64,000 bases of DNA from [Haemophilus] ducreyi (lineage in GTDB: Bacteria; Pseudomonadota; Gammaproteobacteria; Enterobacterales; Pasteurellaceae): assembly GCF_900109315.1 (NCBI RefSeq), contig NZ_FOJC01000007.1:1-64000 (forward strand). Reading direction: 5' to 3'. Below are positions 1 to 10,229 of the stretch, piece by piece. Position 1 is the stretch's first letter. Each line of letters opens with the position of its first letter. Under the pieces are notes generated by a model. That model ran no database searches. It saw only the letters and a program-made list of their open reading frames with translations, and was not told the origin of the DNA. The translations under genes and the position numbers were made by a program.

Positions 1-1
1 T

Positions 2-412
<411 letters not shown>

Positions 413-438
413 TTAGCAATTGCTTATTTTATTTTAAA

Positions 439-470
439 AGGCGTATCTTGTGATACGCCTATTTCTTTAT
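439..470 (+). terminator. Rho-independent terminator of tuf
   Basis: Perfect 9-bp stem AGGCGTATC/GATACGCCT with a 4-base loop, followed by a T-rich tract, directly downstream of the tuf stop. Confidence 0.85.
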
Positions 471-490
471 ATCAGATAGGCTTTTATTGA

Positions 491-522
491 AAGCGGTAAA
501 TTTTTAAATAAAAAAACCGCTT
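491..522. terminator. AAGCGGT/ACCGCTT dyad between tuf and cysE
   Basis: Seven-bp inverted repeat AAGCGGT (491-497) and ACCGCTT (516-522) enclosing an A/T-rich loop, just past the cysE stop on the minus strand. It is one of several intergenic dyads built on the uptake-sequence core. No clean T-run follows, so a terminator role for cysE is only likely. Confidence 0.35.
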
Positions 523-555
523 ATAAAGGTGTTTTTATTGATTTGCTGATACTCA

Positions 556-1371
556 TTAAATGCCATCACCATCTGTACCTTCAATTTCTTCAAAATATTG
601 GTTCATATCGAATGCGGGTTTTTGTTGTGGCGCTCGTCCTATAATGCGAGCGGGGATACCTGCTGCGGTAGCGTGATCCGGTACGGTTTGTAAGACTACT
701 GAGTTAGCCCCAATTTTAGAATAACGGCCAATTTCAATGTTGCCTAGGATTTTGGCACCTGCACCGATCATTACGCCTTCACGGATTTTGGGGTGGCGAT
801 CGCCGTGTTCTTTGCCTGTCCCACCTAATGTTACGCCTTGTAAAATAGAAACATCATTTTCAATGATAGCGGTTTCGCCAATAACGATGGCAGTCGCGTG
901 GTCAAACATAATGCTATGCCCTAAGCGTGCGGCAGGGTGAATATCGACATCAAACGCGACGGAAATTTGATTTTGTAGATAAACTGCAAGATCGCGACGT
1001 CCTTGTTGCCAAAGATAATGGGTAACACGATAGCTCTGTAAGGCGTGGAAACCTTTTAAATAAAGGAGTGGTGTTGTCCATCTATCTACGGCGGGATCTC
1101 GTGTTGTGACCGCATGAATATCATAAGCGGCACTTTCAATAATTTGGGGATCTGCTTCATAAGCCTGCTCAATAATTTCTTTTAATGCAATAGCGGGCAT
1201 AATTGCATTAGCTAGTTTATTGGCTAAAATGTAGCTAAGTGCGCTACCCAAATTATGGTGAGTAAGGATTGTAGCATGAAAAAAACTGGCTAATATCGGC
1301 TCTTGATCGGCTAATTGTTGGGCTTCTTGCCGGATTTTTTGCCACATTTGATTAAGTTCAATGTGCTTCAT
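556..1371 (-). CDS. cysE: Serine O-acetyltransferase
   Basis: Transfers acetyl from acetyl-CoA to L-serine, giving O-acetylserine for cysteine synthesis in the cytoplasm. The 271 residues match CysE: an alpha-helical N-terminal half (SATase_N) and a left-handed beta-helix of hexapeptide repeats (about 140-240). The catalytic DIHPAA and FDHATA segments and the LGGTGK turn are present. The protein ends in GDGI; a C-terminal isoleucine is what CysE inserts into the CysK active site to form the cysteine synthase complex. It lies 11 bp downstream of gpsA on the same strand, as in E. coli, and is probably its last partner. Confidence 0.97.
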   Translation of the reverse strand: MKHIELNQMWQKIRQEAQQLADQEPILASFFHATILTHHNLGSALSYILANKLANAIMPAIALKEIIEQAYEADPQIIESAAYDIHAVTTRDPAVDRWTTPLLYLKGFHALQSYRVTHYLWQQGRRDLAVYLQNQISVAFDVDIHPAARLGHSIMFDHATAIVIGETAIIENDVSILQGVTLGGTGKEHGDRHPKIREGVMIGAGAKILGNIEIGRYSKIGANSVVLQTVPDHATAAGIPARIIGRAPQQKPAFDMNQYFEEIEGTDGDGI

Positions 1372-1382
1372 TTTGACCTCTG

Positions 1383-2393
1383 TTATTCCTTTTTTCGTTG
1401 CCGTTCAAGTAGGCTGGTGACAACGTTATTGGCATTTTTGTTGCAAAAGAGCATTTGGTAGATTTGTTCTACAATTGGCATTTCAATGTTTTGACGTTGT
1501 GCTAATAAATAGGTTTCTTTTGTATTATAAAAACCTTCTACAACTTGTCCAATTTCAGCAATCGCTTGTTCTGCTGATTTGCCTTGGCCTAATGCTAAGC
1601 CAAAACGGCGATTTCGTGATTGGTTATTTGTACACGTTAAGACCAAGTCGCCCAATCCGGCCATTCCCATAAACGTTTTTGGATTTGCACCTAAAGATTC
1701 ACCTAAACGGCTGATTTCGGCGAGCCCTCTAGTAATAAGTGCTGTTCGTGCATTGGCGCCAAATCCCATTCCATCTGAAATGCCTGCACCAATCGCGATA
1801 ACATTTTTGATCGCGCCACCTAGTTGGACGCCAATCATATCAGTATTTAGGTAAACTCTAAATGCTTTTGAGCAATGGATTCGTTGTTGCATTTCATCTG
1901 CGAATTTTGCATCGTGTGAGGCTAATGTAATGGCAGTCGGTAAGCCTAAGGCTAATTCTTTGGCAAATGTAGGGCCAGATAAGACTGCAAATGGATGTTG
2001 CTCTCCTATTATTTCTGTTGCAACAGTTTGTAATAGTCGGCCTGTATTATGTTCTAGTCCTTTAGTTGCCCACATAATCCGATGTTGTGCCATTAAGAGC
2101 GGTTTTATTTGGTGTAGGATATCGGCGAAAGCGTGGCTTGGAACGACAATTAATATATCTTGCGCTTGTTGCAGTGTGTGCGCTAATGCTTTTTCAATAA
2201 TTAATGCGTTAGGAAATGGTATTGCTGGCAGAGATTCTGTATTCATACGTTGTTCAGCCATTTTAACCATTTTATCGGGATTATGTCCCCAAAGGTGAGT
2301 CCGTTGTCCATTATGCGCAAGTGCTATTGCAAGTGCGGTGCCATAAGAACCTGCACCAAGTACAGCAATGGGTCTAGTGTCGTCTGTAGTCAT
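1383..2393 (-). CDS. gpsA: Glycerol-3-phosphate dehydrogenase [NAD(P)+]
   Basis: Reduces dihydroxyacetone phosphate to sn-glycerol-3-phosphate, the backbone for phospholipid synthesis. The 336-residue protein begins with a Rossmann nucleotide-binding motif GAGSYGTA (about residues 13-20). It has the SGPTFAKE segment and the catalytic-lysine stretch [13 protein letters not shown]. The C-terminal substrate-binding domain carries [10 protein letters not shown] and SRNRRFG. It sits between secB and cysE, the gammaproteobacterial order, but a strong terminator separates it from secB, so gpsA-cysE may be transcribed partly from its own promoter in that gap. Confidence 0.97.
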   Translation of the reverse strand: MTTDDTRPIAVLGAGSYGTALAIALAHNGQRTHLWGHNPDKMVKMAEQRMNTESLPAIPFPNALIIEKALAHTLQQAQDILIVVPSHAFADILHQIKPLLMAQHRIMWATKGLEHNTGRLLQTVATEIIGEQHPFAVLSGPTFAKELALGLPTAITLASHDAKFADEMQQRIHCSKAFRVYLNTDMIGVQLGGAIKNVIAIGAGISDGMGFGANARTALITRGLAEISRLGESLGANPKTFMGMAGLGDLVLTCTNNQSRNRRFGLALGQGKSAEQAIAEIGQVVEGFYNTKETYLLAQRQNIEMPIVEQIYQMLFCNKNANNVVTSLLERQRKKE

Positions 2394-2470
2394 TGGGAGA
2401 ATTATCCTTTTATTGTAAGTTTATGACTAAATTTGAGCGCTATAATATTCTAAATTTGGCATTTAAGGAT

Positions 2471-2498
2471 AAAAAAATAGGTATGCCAAGGCATACCT
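2471..2498 (-). terminator. Rho-independent terminator after secB
   Basis: Perfect 9-bp stem AGGTATGCC/GGCATACCT with a 2-base loop. Read on the minus strand it is followed by seven T. It lies 21 bases past the secB stop and ahead of gpsA, so it ends or attenuates secB transcription inside the conserved cluster. Confidence 0.85.
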
Positions 2499-2519
2499 TA
2501 TGATCTTAACCGATTTAAT

Positions 2520-3038
2520 TTAGTTACTTGCTGGTGCTGGTGTTTCTTCTGCAGCTTCAGCCGCTTCTTGTTCTTGGCGTTGTAAGTAATCGACAAATAA
2601 TGCATCAAAATTAACCGGTGATAAATTTAATGCAGGGAATGTGCCTCGATTTACTAAGCTTGCAATTAATTCACGTGCGTATGGATAAAGTACGCTAGGG
2701 CATTGTGATGCTAAACAATGTGCTAATTGAATGTCTTCTAAACCTTTGATAGTAAAGACACCAGCTTGTTTTACTTCACAGATAAATGCCGTATCGCCAC
2801 TGTCTTCTAAAGTAGTTGATACATTGATATGTAATATTACTTCATACAGATCATCAGCTAGTTTAACGGTTTCTGTATCAAGCTCAAAGCCTAATTGTGG
2901 TTTCCATTCCTGATGGAAAATGGTTGGTAAATTGGGTGCTTCAAATGAAACATCTTTAATGTAGATACGTTGAATTTGAAGTTCAAATGGAGTTTGCTCT
3001 TCTGCTTCTGTAGCAGCAACTTGATTTTCTTCTGACAT
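2520..3038 (-). CDS. secB: Protein-export chaperone SecB
   Basis: Cytoplasmic tetrameric chaperone that keeps preproteins unfolded and hands them to SecA. The 172 residues show the family core: [19 protein letters not shown] near the N terminus, the QPQLGF-like strand, and the conserved [24 protein letters not shown] block, followed by an acidic, Ala/Glu-rich tail. It lies 19 bp downstream of the rhodanese-like gene. In E. coli grxC sits between these two genes; it is absent here. Confidence 0.97.
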   Translation of the reverse strand: MSEENQVAATEAEEQTPFELQIQRIYIKDVSFEAPNLPTIFHQEWKPQLGFELDTETVKLADDLYEVILHINVSTTLEDSGDTAFICEVKQAGVFTIKGLEDIQLAHCLASQCPSVLYPYARELIASLVNRGTFPALNLSPVNFDALFVDYLQRQEQEAAEAAEETPAPASN

Positions 3039-3057
3039 AATATTACCTTTTATTGAG

Positions 3058-3504
3058 TTATTTATGTGTTACGGTTGGAAGATTAGCTGATTTCCAGCCT
3101 AATATTCCTGCTTTTAAAACGTAAACTTTATTAAATCCTTGTTTGACAAGTAAGTCGGTATCTGCTCCAGCAGAAAAGCCATTACCGTCAACTAAGATCA
3201 CGGGGCGATCTTTATATTTATCAATATGGTGAGTATTTAGTGCTTTTATCTCGCTTGGCAGAATATGAATACTGCCTACAATATGACCTGCGCGGAATTG
3301 GTCTTCGGTGCGCAGATCAAGAAAAACACCTTCTTCATTGTTGACTAACTGGGTTGCTTGAGGGTGATCAATAATTTTAAATTTGCTAGTAGCAGCTTTA
3401 TAAAAATTAAAGATAACAGTAACAAATAACCCTATCCAAATAGCCACAAGAATGGAATGAGCACTTACAAATTGTTGTAGTTGCTGAGTAAATGTTAAGT
3501 CCAT
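3058..3504 (-). CDS. yibN: Membrane-anchored rhodanese-like protein (YibN type)
   Basis: A 148-residue protein with one N-terminal membrane segment (about residues 15-35) and a rhodanese-like domain after it ([22 protein letters not shown] near the end). The position of the rhodanese active-site cysteine reads [12 protein letters not shown], with no cysteine, so sulfur transfer of the usual kind is unlikely. E. coli YibN, at the same place upstream of secB, is also non-canonical there. The job is unknown; location suggests a link to export or envelope biology, which is inference. Confidence 0.85.
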   Translation of the reverse strand: MDLTFTQQLQQFVSAHSILVAIWIGLFVTVIFNFYKAATSKFKIIDHPQATQLVNNEEGVFLDLRTEDQFRAGHIVGSIHILPSEIKALNTHHIDKYKDRPVILVDGNGFSAGADTDLLVKQGFNKVYVLKAGILGWKSANLPTVTHK

Positions 3505-3531
3505 AGGAAAATTCTCACTTTATTAAAATAA

Positions 3532-3575
3532 AAGCGGGTTAGTTTTAGAAAAGCATTTCCCAAAATTACCCGCTT
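3532..3575 (-). terminator. AAGCGGGT/ACCCGCTT dyad after tig
   Basis: Eight-bp inverted repeat (3532-3539 and 3568-3575) with a 28-base loop. On the minus strand it is followed by TTTTATTTTAATAAAG, consistent with termination of tig transcription ahead of yibN. A second small dyad TAGCTTG/CAAGCTA lies at 3591-3610. Confidence 0.4.
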
Positions 3576-3623
3576 GAAAAGCCTATCAAATAGCTTGCAT
3601 TGACAAGCTATATTATAGAGAAA

Positions 3624-4925
3624 TTAACCTTGAGCTTGCTGAGCCATGATTTCATCAAAAGAGTGTGTTTTTTCCGTCACTTTTGCTTTTTCAAGCACGA
3701 TTTCAACCGCTTGTTCTTCTAATACAACGTTACGGAGATTATCTGTTAAACGTTGATTTTTAGCATAGTGAGCGATGACTTCTGCTGGTCGCTCATAAGC
3801 TGATGCGATATCAGCAATAGTTTTTTGTACACGTTGCTCATCTACTTTTATTTCATTGCTAGCAATGACAGTTGAAAGTAATAAGCCTACTTGTACACGG
3901 CGTTTTGCATCAGCCTCAAACAGTTCACTTGGTAATTGAGCAGCCATTTCTGGTTTGCCACCGAAACGTTGAACAGCTTGACGGCGTAATACTTCAATTT
4001 CTTCAGCAATGGCAGCAACAGGAACTTCAATATCATTTTGTGTAACTAAGCCATTAATCACTTGATTTTTAATACGTGCAGTCATGGCATTTTTAAGTTC
4101 ACGTTGCATATTTTTTTCAATTTCCGCACGTAATTCTTCAACAGTTTTTGCCGTGCCAAATTTTTTGACAAATTCTTCAGTTAATTCAGGCAGAATCATA
4201 TTTTCTACTTTGTTAAGCGTGATCGCGAATTTTGCTGCTTTACCTTTTAAATTTTCTGCGTGATATTCTTCTGGGAACGTGACATCGATATCAAATTGTT
4301 CACCCGCTTTGTGGCCAACGATCCCTTCTTCAAAACCTGGAATCATACTGCCTTGTCCCATGTTTAATGTGAATTCAGTTGCTTTACCGCCTTCAAATTC
4401 AGTACCATCAATATAACCAACAAAGTCGATGATTACGCGATCATTAGCTGTTGCAGTCGCGTCAGATTCAGCCCAAGTGGCTTGTTGTTTACGTAATACT
4501 TCAATCATTTTGTCTATGTCAGCAGTGGTAATTTCAACAACAGGTTTTTCAACTTCAATATTTTCTAGACCTTTTAATTCAACTTCTGGGAATACTTCGA
4601 AAGTTGCGGTAAAGCTAAAATCTTGACCTAATTGGTAATTGTTTGGTGTAAATGTTGGACGGCCAGCAAGGTTAATTTTTTCTGAGATAACAGCATCAAA
4701 GAATGTGCGTTGCATTTCTTCAGATAAGACTTCTTGACGTGCTGCTAATCCAAAGCGTTGTTCGATAATGGAGTGGGGTACTTTACCCTTACGGAAGCCG
4801 TCTACACGTGCGTTTTTCGCGTAGCCTTTTAATTGTTCTTTATATGCAGCTTCAATTTTGTTTGCATTTACGGTGAGAGTAACACGGCGTTGTAAGCCTT
4901 CTAAAGTTTCAATAGAAATTGACAT
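3624..4925 (-). CDS. tig: Trigger factor (ribosome-associated chaperone and prolyl isomerase)
   Basis: Binds at the ribosomal exit tunnel and shields nascent chains; also a peptidyl-prolyl isomerase. The 433 residues follow the family plan. The N-terminal ribosome-binding domain has the signature [10 protein letters not shown] near residue 45. An FKBP-type domain spans about 155-245 ([29 protein letters not shown]). A long helical C-terminal chaperone domain follows. It carries an uptake sequence near its 3' end. It is monocistronic by spacing (219 bp to kbp, 119 bp to yibN). clpP, a common partner elsewhere, is not next to it. Confidence 0.97.
   Translation of the reverse strand: MSISIETLEGLQRRVTLTVNANKIEAAYKEQLKGYAKNARVDGFRKGKVPHSIIEQRFGLAARQEVLSEEMQRTFFDAVISEKINLAGRPTFTPNNYQLGQDFSFTATFEVFPEVELKGLENIEVEKPVVEITTADIDKMIEVLRKQQATWAESDATATANDRVIIDFVGYIDGTEFEGGKATEFTLNMGQGSMIPGFEEGIVGHKAGEQFDIDVTFPEEYHAENLKGKAAKFAITLNKVENMILPELTEEFVKKFGTAKTVEELRAEIEKNMQRELKNAMTARIKNQVINGLVTQNDIEVPVAAIAEEIEVLRRQAVQRFGGKPEMAAQLPSELFEADAKRRVQVGLLLSTVIASNEIKVDEQRVQKTIADIASAYERPAEVIAHYAKNQRLTDNLRNVVLEEQAVEIVLEKAKVTEKTHSFDEIMAQQAQG
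3706..3714 (-). repeat. DNA uptake sequence, Apl type
   Basis: Exact ACAAGCGGT on the minus strand, inside tig. Confidence 0.85.
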
Positions 4926-5105
4926 TCTTAAACCTCAAGTTGTGGGTATATAAAAGATATAGAAATAGACTAACATTTTAACGTGATGGCGATGGGCTGT
5001 CGAGCGCTATTGTGTGTTTAATCGACAGTTAAGCTTACCGAAGCATTAAAAATAATTAATTTGTGTGAAAGCGGTGGGTTTTTGAGTGATTTTTGTAAAT
5101 GTAAG

Positions 5106-5127
5106 AAGGAGAGAAAACACTCTCCTT
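5106..5127 (-). terminator. Hairpin after kbp
   Basis: Perfect 8-bp stem AAGGAGAG/CTCTCCTT with a 6-base loop, 17 bases past the kbp stop on the minus strand. The T-run after it is poor, so a weak terminator or mRNA 3'-end stabiliser. Confidence 0.5.
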
Positions 5128-5144
5128 AGATTATGGCCGATATA

Positions 5145-5588
5145 TTATAAGTCTTTTGGAATACGGATTTTTTGACCCGGGAAAATTTTATTTTCGTCTT
5201 TGATCACTTGTTTATTGGCTTCAACAATCATTTTATATTTTGCGCCATTGCCGTATGCTTTGCTAGCAATTTCCCATAAGGTATCGCCTTTTTGAATGAT
5301 ATAAAATTGATCATCACTAGCGATTTTTTCACCATTGGCGATGTGAACACCGTCAACGTTTACATTAGCAATACCTTCAATGTTGCCTGCCATTAATACC
5401 GCTTTTTCTATTGCAGCAGCGGTCGCTGCAATACCAGTTAAATGCGCTACACCGTTTTCTACAGTAACTTGCACATTTTCTACACCCGGATTATCGTCAG
5501 TTAAATGTTTAGTGACTGCTTGGGAAGCATCTTCTTCTTTAGTAAATAATTTTTTACCGATATTAGCAGCAAAATCAAATAAACCCAT
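5145..5588 (-). CDS. kbp: BON-LysM protein, potassium-binding Kbp family (YgaU)
   Basis: A 147-residue cytoplasmic-type protein with no signal peptide. It starts MGLFDFAANIGKKLF, as in E. coli Kbp/YgaU. A BON domain (about residues 25-85, with VTVENGVAHLTGIA) is followed by a C-terminal LysM domain (about 95-145, with YIIQKGDTLWEIASKAYG and PGQKIRIP). The E. coli protein binds K+ and supports growth at high K+; that function is transferred by homology. It stands alone between tig and holC. Confidence 0.9.
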   Translation of the reverse strand: MGLFDFAANIGKKLFTKEEDASQAVTKHLTDDNPGVENVQVTVENGVAHLTGIAATAAAIEKAVLMAGNIEGIANVNVDGVHIANGEKIASDDQFYIIQKGDTLWEIASKAYGNGAKYKMIVEANKQVIKDENKIFPGQKIRIPKDL

Positions 5589-5861
5589 CGTAAATTCCTT
5601 ATTTTATTCAATATTAGTTTGAGAATAAGTAGCATGAAGTCAACTACTGTTTTACATCATAGTGTGATGATTGAAATAGCCTCATCATTATTTTAGAATC
5701 TTGCAATGTAGATAAGTTCAAAAGGAAGATTTGGCCGATTTCCTGCAACTAAGCGACCTATTTTAGCAGAATTTACCCTCAAAAAGCCCGCTTACATTTC
5801 AATTTTTTACATTTTCAGCTAAAATCATAGGCCTTTATTGTGGACTTCTTCAAGGGATAGT

Positions 5862-6299
5862 GTGAAACAAGTTAAATTCTATTTACTGAGCCAATTAGGC
5901 AGTGATGATCTTTCTGCTGCTGAAGCAATGGCGTGTGAATTAGCTGCACAAGCTTGGCGATCGGGAAAGCGAGTATTAATTGCTTGTGAAACAGAACAAC
6001 AAGCCTTAAATATTGATGAAGCCTTATGGGTGCGTGAGCCTGATTCATTTGTACCGCATAACCTAGCGGGTGAATTTACACAATATGCAACACCGATTGA
6101 AATCTGTTGGCAAAACAAACGGAATGCACAACGTCGCGATTTTCTGATTTCATTACAAACAAACTTGCCTGATTATATTAATACTTTTACCCAAATCATT
6201 GATTTTGTACCCATAGATGAAAAGGAAAAGGCCCAAGCGCGTGAACGGTATAAGCAATACCGGCAATTAGGTTGGCAATTAGTGACTGAACAGGCATAA
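5862..6299 (+). CDS. holC: DNA polymerase III chi subunit
   Basis: Chi of the clamp-loader complex, which links it to SSB at the replication fork. I start it at the GTG (5862), giving 145 residues beginning M-K-Q-V-K-F-Y-L-L; AAGGGA lies 5-10 bases upstream, and the open frame before it has no ATG. The FYLLSQL start, LACEL-type helix, FVPHNLAGE segment and the C-terminal ARERYKQYRQLGWQL are family features. In E. coli holC runs directly into valS; here 935 bp of decayed DNA lies between them. Confidence 0.93.
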   Translation: MKQVKFYLLSQLGSDDLSAAEAMACELAAQAWRSGKRVLIACETEQQALNIDEALWVREPDSFVPHNLAGEFTQYATPIEICWQNKRNAQRRDFLISLQTNLPDYINTFTQIIDFVPIDEKEKAQARERYKQYRQLGWQLVTEQA

Positions 6300-6392
6300 C
6301 TAAAAATGCGCTACCAAGATATCAATAAATTAAACTTAATGGCTTAATGCATTTTTAGTAGATGTTAAATTATACAGAGGAAAGAGGAAATA

Positions 6393-7193
6393 ATGGCTAT
6401 AGTAGTCTACTATTAAATCTATAGATTTAATAAAAGGTGAAATAATCATCAATAAATTAAATGATAAGCAAACAAAAGATTTCATTTGTAAAAAAGAATT
6501 TTATATTAAATATTTAGAACACTTGCAACTGGATACTTTAAAAGAAGGTGATAGAGTGTCATTTATAGCTATAGAAAAAGCGGGTAACTATTATGCCAAA
6601 CGTTAAGTATGAACGTAGTATTTTGATGTTTACTAATAAATTTATTAAAGAATTAGAGTCAACTTTAGCGAGTATTTCGAATAGTCAAGATTTTGAGGAT
6701 TTCACTTTATTTGTATTAAAGTCCTTAGGAATATCTGAAATTTATGCGGTGCCAAGAAATAATGCAGCAGGTAGGGCAGATGGCGTATTTAAAGTTTCAA
6801 ATATCTCTAATAATACACCTAAATTAGAAGTTATTTATGATTGTACGCTTTATTCTGGATGGGAAGAGAAGAAAAAGCAGCAGATTGCTAATTATGTAAC
6901 TCAGATTTGCAAAAATTCGATGAATATAGATTATGAGTTTATTGAGCGATATATAAAAAAAAATTAAAACATCAATTTTATTTAATAATAATTCTGAGAA
7001 ACAAATTTGGATAATAACAAAGAACGCTACAAGAACTATTTCAGAAGAACAGTTAGAGAATTCAGAAAGTGATTTGTTAGTTAAGGTTAGGGAAATAAAT
7101 ATTTCGGATTTAATTAAACTATTAGCAAAAAAATTATTAGATACTAAATATATAAAAATTGATGATATTGCAAATGAACTGAAAAATCTTTAG
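6393..7193 (+). pseudogene. Decayed gene: OB-fold/cold-shock-like N-terminus with Mrr-like nuclease remnant
   Basis: Three open pieces in different frames read as one broken gene. (a) 6393-6416: a good ribosome site (AGGAAAGAGGAAA) and ATG, reading M-A-I-V-V-Y-Y-stop. (b) about 6406-6606: an open frame without a start codon, with TKDFICKKEF and LKEGDRVSFIAIEKAGNYYAK, resembling the last strands of a cold-shock/OB fold. (c) 6593-6967, 124 residues, with FEDFTLFVLKSLGISEIYAV, GRADGVFKV and LEVIYDCTLYS, which recalls the start of Mrr-like restriction nuclease domains, though the usual catalytic lysine is not evident. (d) After an A9 run (6955-6963) the sequence continues one frame over to a stop at 7193 (KTSILFNNNSEKQIWIITKN ... 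ELKNL). Removing one A joins c and d. The DNA is clearly richer in A/T than holC and valS on either side, suggesting transfer. The family call is tentative; the broken state is plain. Confidence 0.55.
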
Positions 7194-7234
7194 AGATTCA
7201 TTTATTTATTAAAAAACGTAATAGAGAAAAAACA

Positions 7235-10120
7235 ATGACACAAAAATTTGAAATGGCAGATCGCTTTGATGCATCGGCGGTAGAGCAAGCACTTTATCAG
7301 CACTGGGAAGAACAGGGGTATTTTAAACCTTCTGAAAATCCAGCGGTACCAAGCTACTGCATTGCCATTCCACCACCAAATGTAACAGGTTCATTACATA
7401 TGGGGCATGCTTTCCAACAAACATTAATGGATACATTGATCCGCTTTAATCGAATGGAAGGCAATAACACGTTATGGCAGGCGGGTACTGATCACGCGGG
7501 TATTGCTACACAAATGGTCGTTGAGCGTAAAATTGCCGCTGAAGAAGGCAAAACACGCCACGATTATGGGCGTGAAGCATTTATCAATAAAATTTGGGAT
7601 TGGAAGGCCTATTCAGGCGGTACTATTAGCCAACAAATGCGTCGTTTAGGTAATTCAATTGATTGGCAACGTGAACGTTTTACGATGGATGATGGTTTAT
7701 CCAATGCGGTTAAAGAAGTATTTGTTCGTTTGCACGAACAAGGTTTGATTTATCGTGGTAAGCGTTTAGTCAATTGGGATCCAAAATTACACACGGCGAT
7801 TTCTGACTTAGAAGTAGAAAACAAAGAAAGCAAAGGCTCACTTTGGCATTTCCGTTATCCATTAGCGAATGGCGTGAAAACGGCAGACGGTAAAGATTAT
7901 TTGATTGTTGCCACGACACGTCCTGAAACGGTATTGGGGGATACGGCAGTTGCAGTTCACCCTGAAGATGAGCGTTATCAATCATTAATTGGTAAAACGG
8001 TTTTATTACCGCTTGCTAACCGTGAGATTCCAATTATTGCGGATGAATATGTTGATCGTGAATTTGGCACGGGGGTGGTGAAGATTACCCCCGCTCACGA
8101 TTTTAACGACTATGAAGTCGGTAAGCGTCATGCTTTGCCGATGGTCAATGTAATGACGATGAATGCGGATATTCGTCAAACTGCCGAAGTACTTGGTCCT
8201 GATGGTAAACCGCTTAACACTTATCAAGCAATTATTCCGGCTGATTATCAAGGTTTGGAACGTTTTACGGCACGTAAAAAGGTGGTTGCTGATTTTGAAG
8301 CATTGGCATTATTAGATGAAATTAAACCGCATGATTTAAAAGTGCCTTATGGCGATCGTGGTGGTGTTCCGATTGAGCCGATGTTAACAGATCAATGGTA
8401 TGTAAGTGTAAAACCGCTTGCTGAAGTTGCTACAAAAGCGGTAGAAAATGGTGAAATTCAATTTGTGCCAAAACAATATGAAAATCTCTATTTCTCTTGG
8501 ATGCGTGATATTCAAGATTGGTGTATTTCTCGTCAATTGTGGTGGGGACATCGTATACCGGCTTGGTATGATGAAAGTGGCAATGTGTATGTAGCGCGTA
8601 CGGAAGCAGAAGTTCGTATTAAGCATAATTTACCGCTTGATTTACCATTAACACAAGATGAAGACGTATTGGACACGTGGTTCTCATCTGGTTTATGGAC
8701 ATTCTCAACGTTAGGCTGGCCAGAACAAACAAAAGAATTGAAAATGTTTCACCCAACGGATGTGTTGATCACGGGGTTTGATATTATTTTCTTCTGGGTT
8801 GCGCGTATGATTATGTTTACGATGCACTTTATCAAAGATGAAAATGGTAAACCGCAAGTACCATTTAAAACGGTGTATGTAACCGGGCTGATTCGTGATG
8901 AACAAGGTCAAAAAATGTCGAAATCGAAAGGCAATGTTTTAGATCCGATTGATATGATCGATGGCATTAGTCTTGCAGATTTGCTAGAAAAACGCACCGG
9001 TAATATGATGCAACTACAATTAGCAGAGAAAATTGCTAAAGTGACCCGTAAAGAATTTGCTGCTACACCAACGTTACCAGCAGGCGGTATTGCGGCTCAC
9101 GGTACGGACGCATTACGTTTTACATTGGCGGCATTAGCCTCAAATGGGCGTGATATTAACTGGGATATGAAGCGTTTAGAGGGCTATCGCAATTTCTGTA
9201 ATAAATTATGGAATGCTAGCCGTTTTGTGCTGACCAACGACAAATTAGATCTATCCGCTGGCGAAGTAGAGTGTTCATTAGCGGATCGTTGGATTGAATC
9301 AAGTTTTAACCGTACTGTGGGTGAATTCCGTGAAGCATTAACACAATACCGTTTTGATTTAGCAGCCAATGCGATTTATGAATTTACTTGGAACCAATTC
9401 TGCGATTGGTATTTAGAATTAACTAAACCGGTGTTTGCTAATGGCAGTGATGCACAAAAACGAGCCACCAGTAAAACATTAGTTAGCTTATTAGAAAAGC
9501 TGTTGCGATTAGCCCACCCAATTATGCCATTTATAACTGAGGAAATTTGGCAGAAAGTTAAGCATTTTGCGGGTGTGGAAGGTGATAGCATTATGTTGCA
9601 ACCATTCCCAATAGTCGAACAAGCAAAATTGGATGCTGATGCCGAGCAACAAATTAATTGGCTGAAAGAGTTGATTATTGCCGTACGTAATATTCGGGCA
9701 GAAGCGAATATTGCACCAAGTAAAGCATTAGATCTGTTAGTGCGTAATGTAACGCAACAACAAGCGGTTATATTAAGTGAAAATCAATTATTACTGACAG
9801 CAATGGCAAAATTAACCTCTATTTCTGTGTTAACCGCGAGCGAACAAGCACCGCTTTCTGTCGCTAAATTAGTTGGTAAAGTGGAAGTATTAGTGCCAAT
9901 GGCTGGTTTTATTAATAAAGATACAGAATTAGCCCGCTTAAGCAAGGAAATTGATAAGCTACATAATGAAGTCACGCATATTGAAAGCAAGTTGAGTAAT
10001 GAAGCCTTTGTTGCAAAAGCGCCTGAAGCTGTGATCAGCAAAGAGCGTGCTAAAATGGCGGAATACCAAAGCGGTATTGAAAAATTACAAGCGCAATTTA
10101 AAGCGATTGAAGCGCTATAA
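7235..10120 (+). CDS. valS: Valyl-tRNA synthetase
   Basis: Class I synthetase charging tRNA-Val. The 961 residues have the HIGH motif as [15 protein letters not shown] (about 46-60), an editing domain ([19 protein letters not shown]), KMSKS as [14 protein letters not shown] (about 560-573), the anticodon-binding domain and the C-terminal coiled-coil arm with [12 protein letters not shown]. Length matches E. coli ValS (951). The start ATG follows AGAGAAAA. Its usual upstream neighbour holC is displaced by the decayed insert. It carries one uptake sequence (9760-9768) and ends at a good terminator. Confidence 0.98.
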   Translation: MTQKFEMADRFDASAVEQALYQHWEEQGYFKPSENPAVPSYCIAIPPPNVTGSLHMGHAFQQTLMDTLIRFNRMEGNNTLWQAGTDHAGIATQMVVERKIAAEEGKTRHDYGREAFINKIWDWKAYSGGTISQQMRRLGNSIDWQRERFTMDDGLSNAVKEVFVRLHEQGLIYRGKRLVNWDPKLHTAISDLEVENKESKGSLWHFRYPLANGVKTADGKDYLIVATTRPETVLGDTAVAVHPEDERYQSLIGKTVLLPLANREIPIIADEYVDREFGTGVVKITPAHDFNDYEVGKRHALPMVNVMTMNADIRQTAEVLGPDGKPLNTYQAIIPADYQGLERFTARKKVVADFEALALLDEIKPHDLKVPYGDRGGVPIEPMLTDQWYVSVKPLAEVATKAVENGEIQFVPKQYENLYFSWMRDIQDWCISRQLWWGHRIPAWYDESGNVYVARTEAEVRIKHNLPLDLPLTQDEDVLDTWFSSGLWTFSTLGWPEQTKELKMFHPTDVLITGFDIIFFWVARMIMFTMHFIKDENGKPQVPFKTVYVTGLIRDEQGQKMSKSKGNVLDPIDMIDGISLADLLEKRTGNMMQLQLAEKIAKVTRKEFAATPTLPAGGIAAHGTDALRFTLAALASNGRDINWDMKRLEGYRNFCNKLWNASRFVLTNDKLDLSAGEVECSLADRWIESSFNRTVGEFREALTQYRFDLAANAIYEFTWNQFCDWYLELTKPVFANGSDAQKRATSKTLVSLLEKLLRLAHPIMPFITEEIWQKVKHFAGVEGDSIMLQPFPIVEQAKLDADAEQQINWLKELIIAVRNIRAEANIAPSKALDLLVRNVTQQQAVILSENQLLLTAMAKLTSISVLTASEQAPLSVAKLVGKVEVLVPMAGFINKDTELARLSKEIDKLHNEVTHIESKLSNEAFVAKAPEAVISKERAKMAEYQSGIEKLQAQFKAIEAL
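9760..9768 (+). repeat. DNA uptake sequence, Apl type
   Basis: Exact ACAAGCGGT within valS. Confidence 0.85.
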
Positions 10121-10147
10121 TTAATAGTCATTTCAGTAGTTAAAAAG

Positions 10148-10173
10148 CCAGGCTTGTAAAGTCTGGTTTTTTT
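10148..10173 (+). terminator. Rho-independent terminator of valS
   Basis: Stem CCAGGCTT/AAGTCTGG (8 bp including one G-U pair) with a 3-base loop, then seven T. Confidence 0.8.
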
Positions 10174-10229
10174 ATTTGGCACGGATTAATATACATAACC
10201 GTGCAAGTGGTGGTTAAATAATTGCGAAA

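Noticed and set aside
2331-2339. A Hin-type uptake sequence (AAGTGCGGT) in gpsA
   Set aside because: A single copy in 64 kb is within chance; the Apl word is the enriched one.
6593-6967. The 124-residue frame as an intact gene
   Set aside because: No ribosome site at either ATG, the match continues in another frame beyond the A9 run, and an upstream piece with a good ribosome site reads towards it. A broken gene explains all three.
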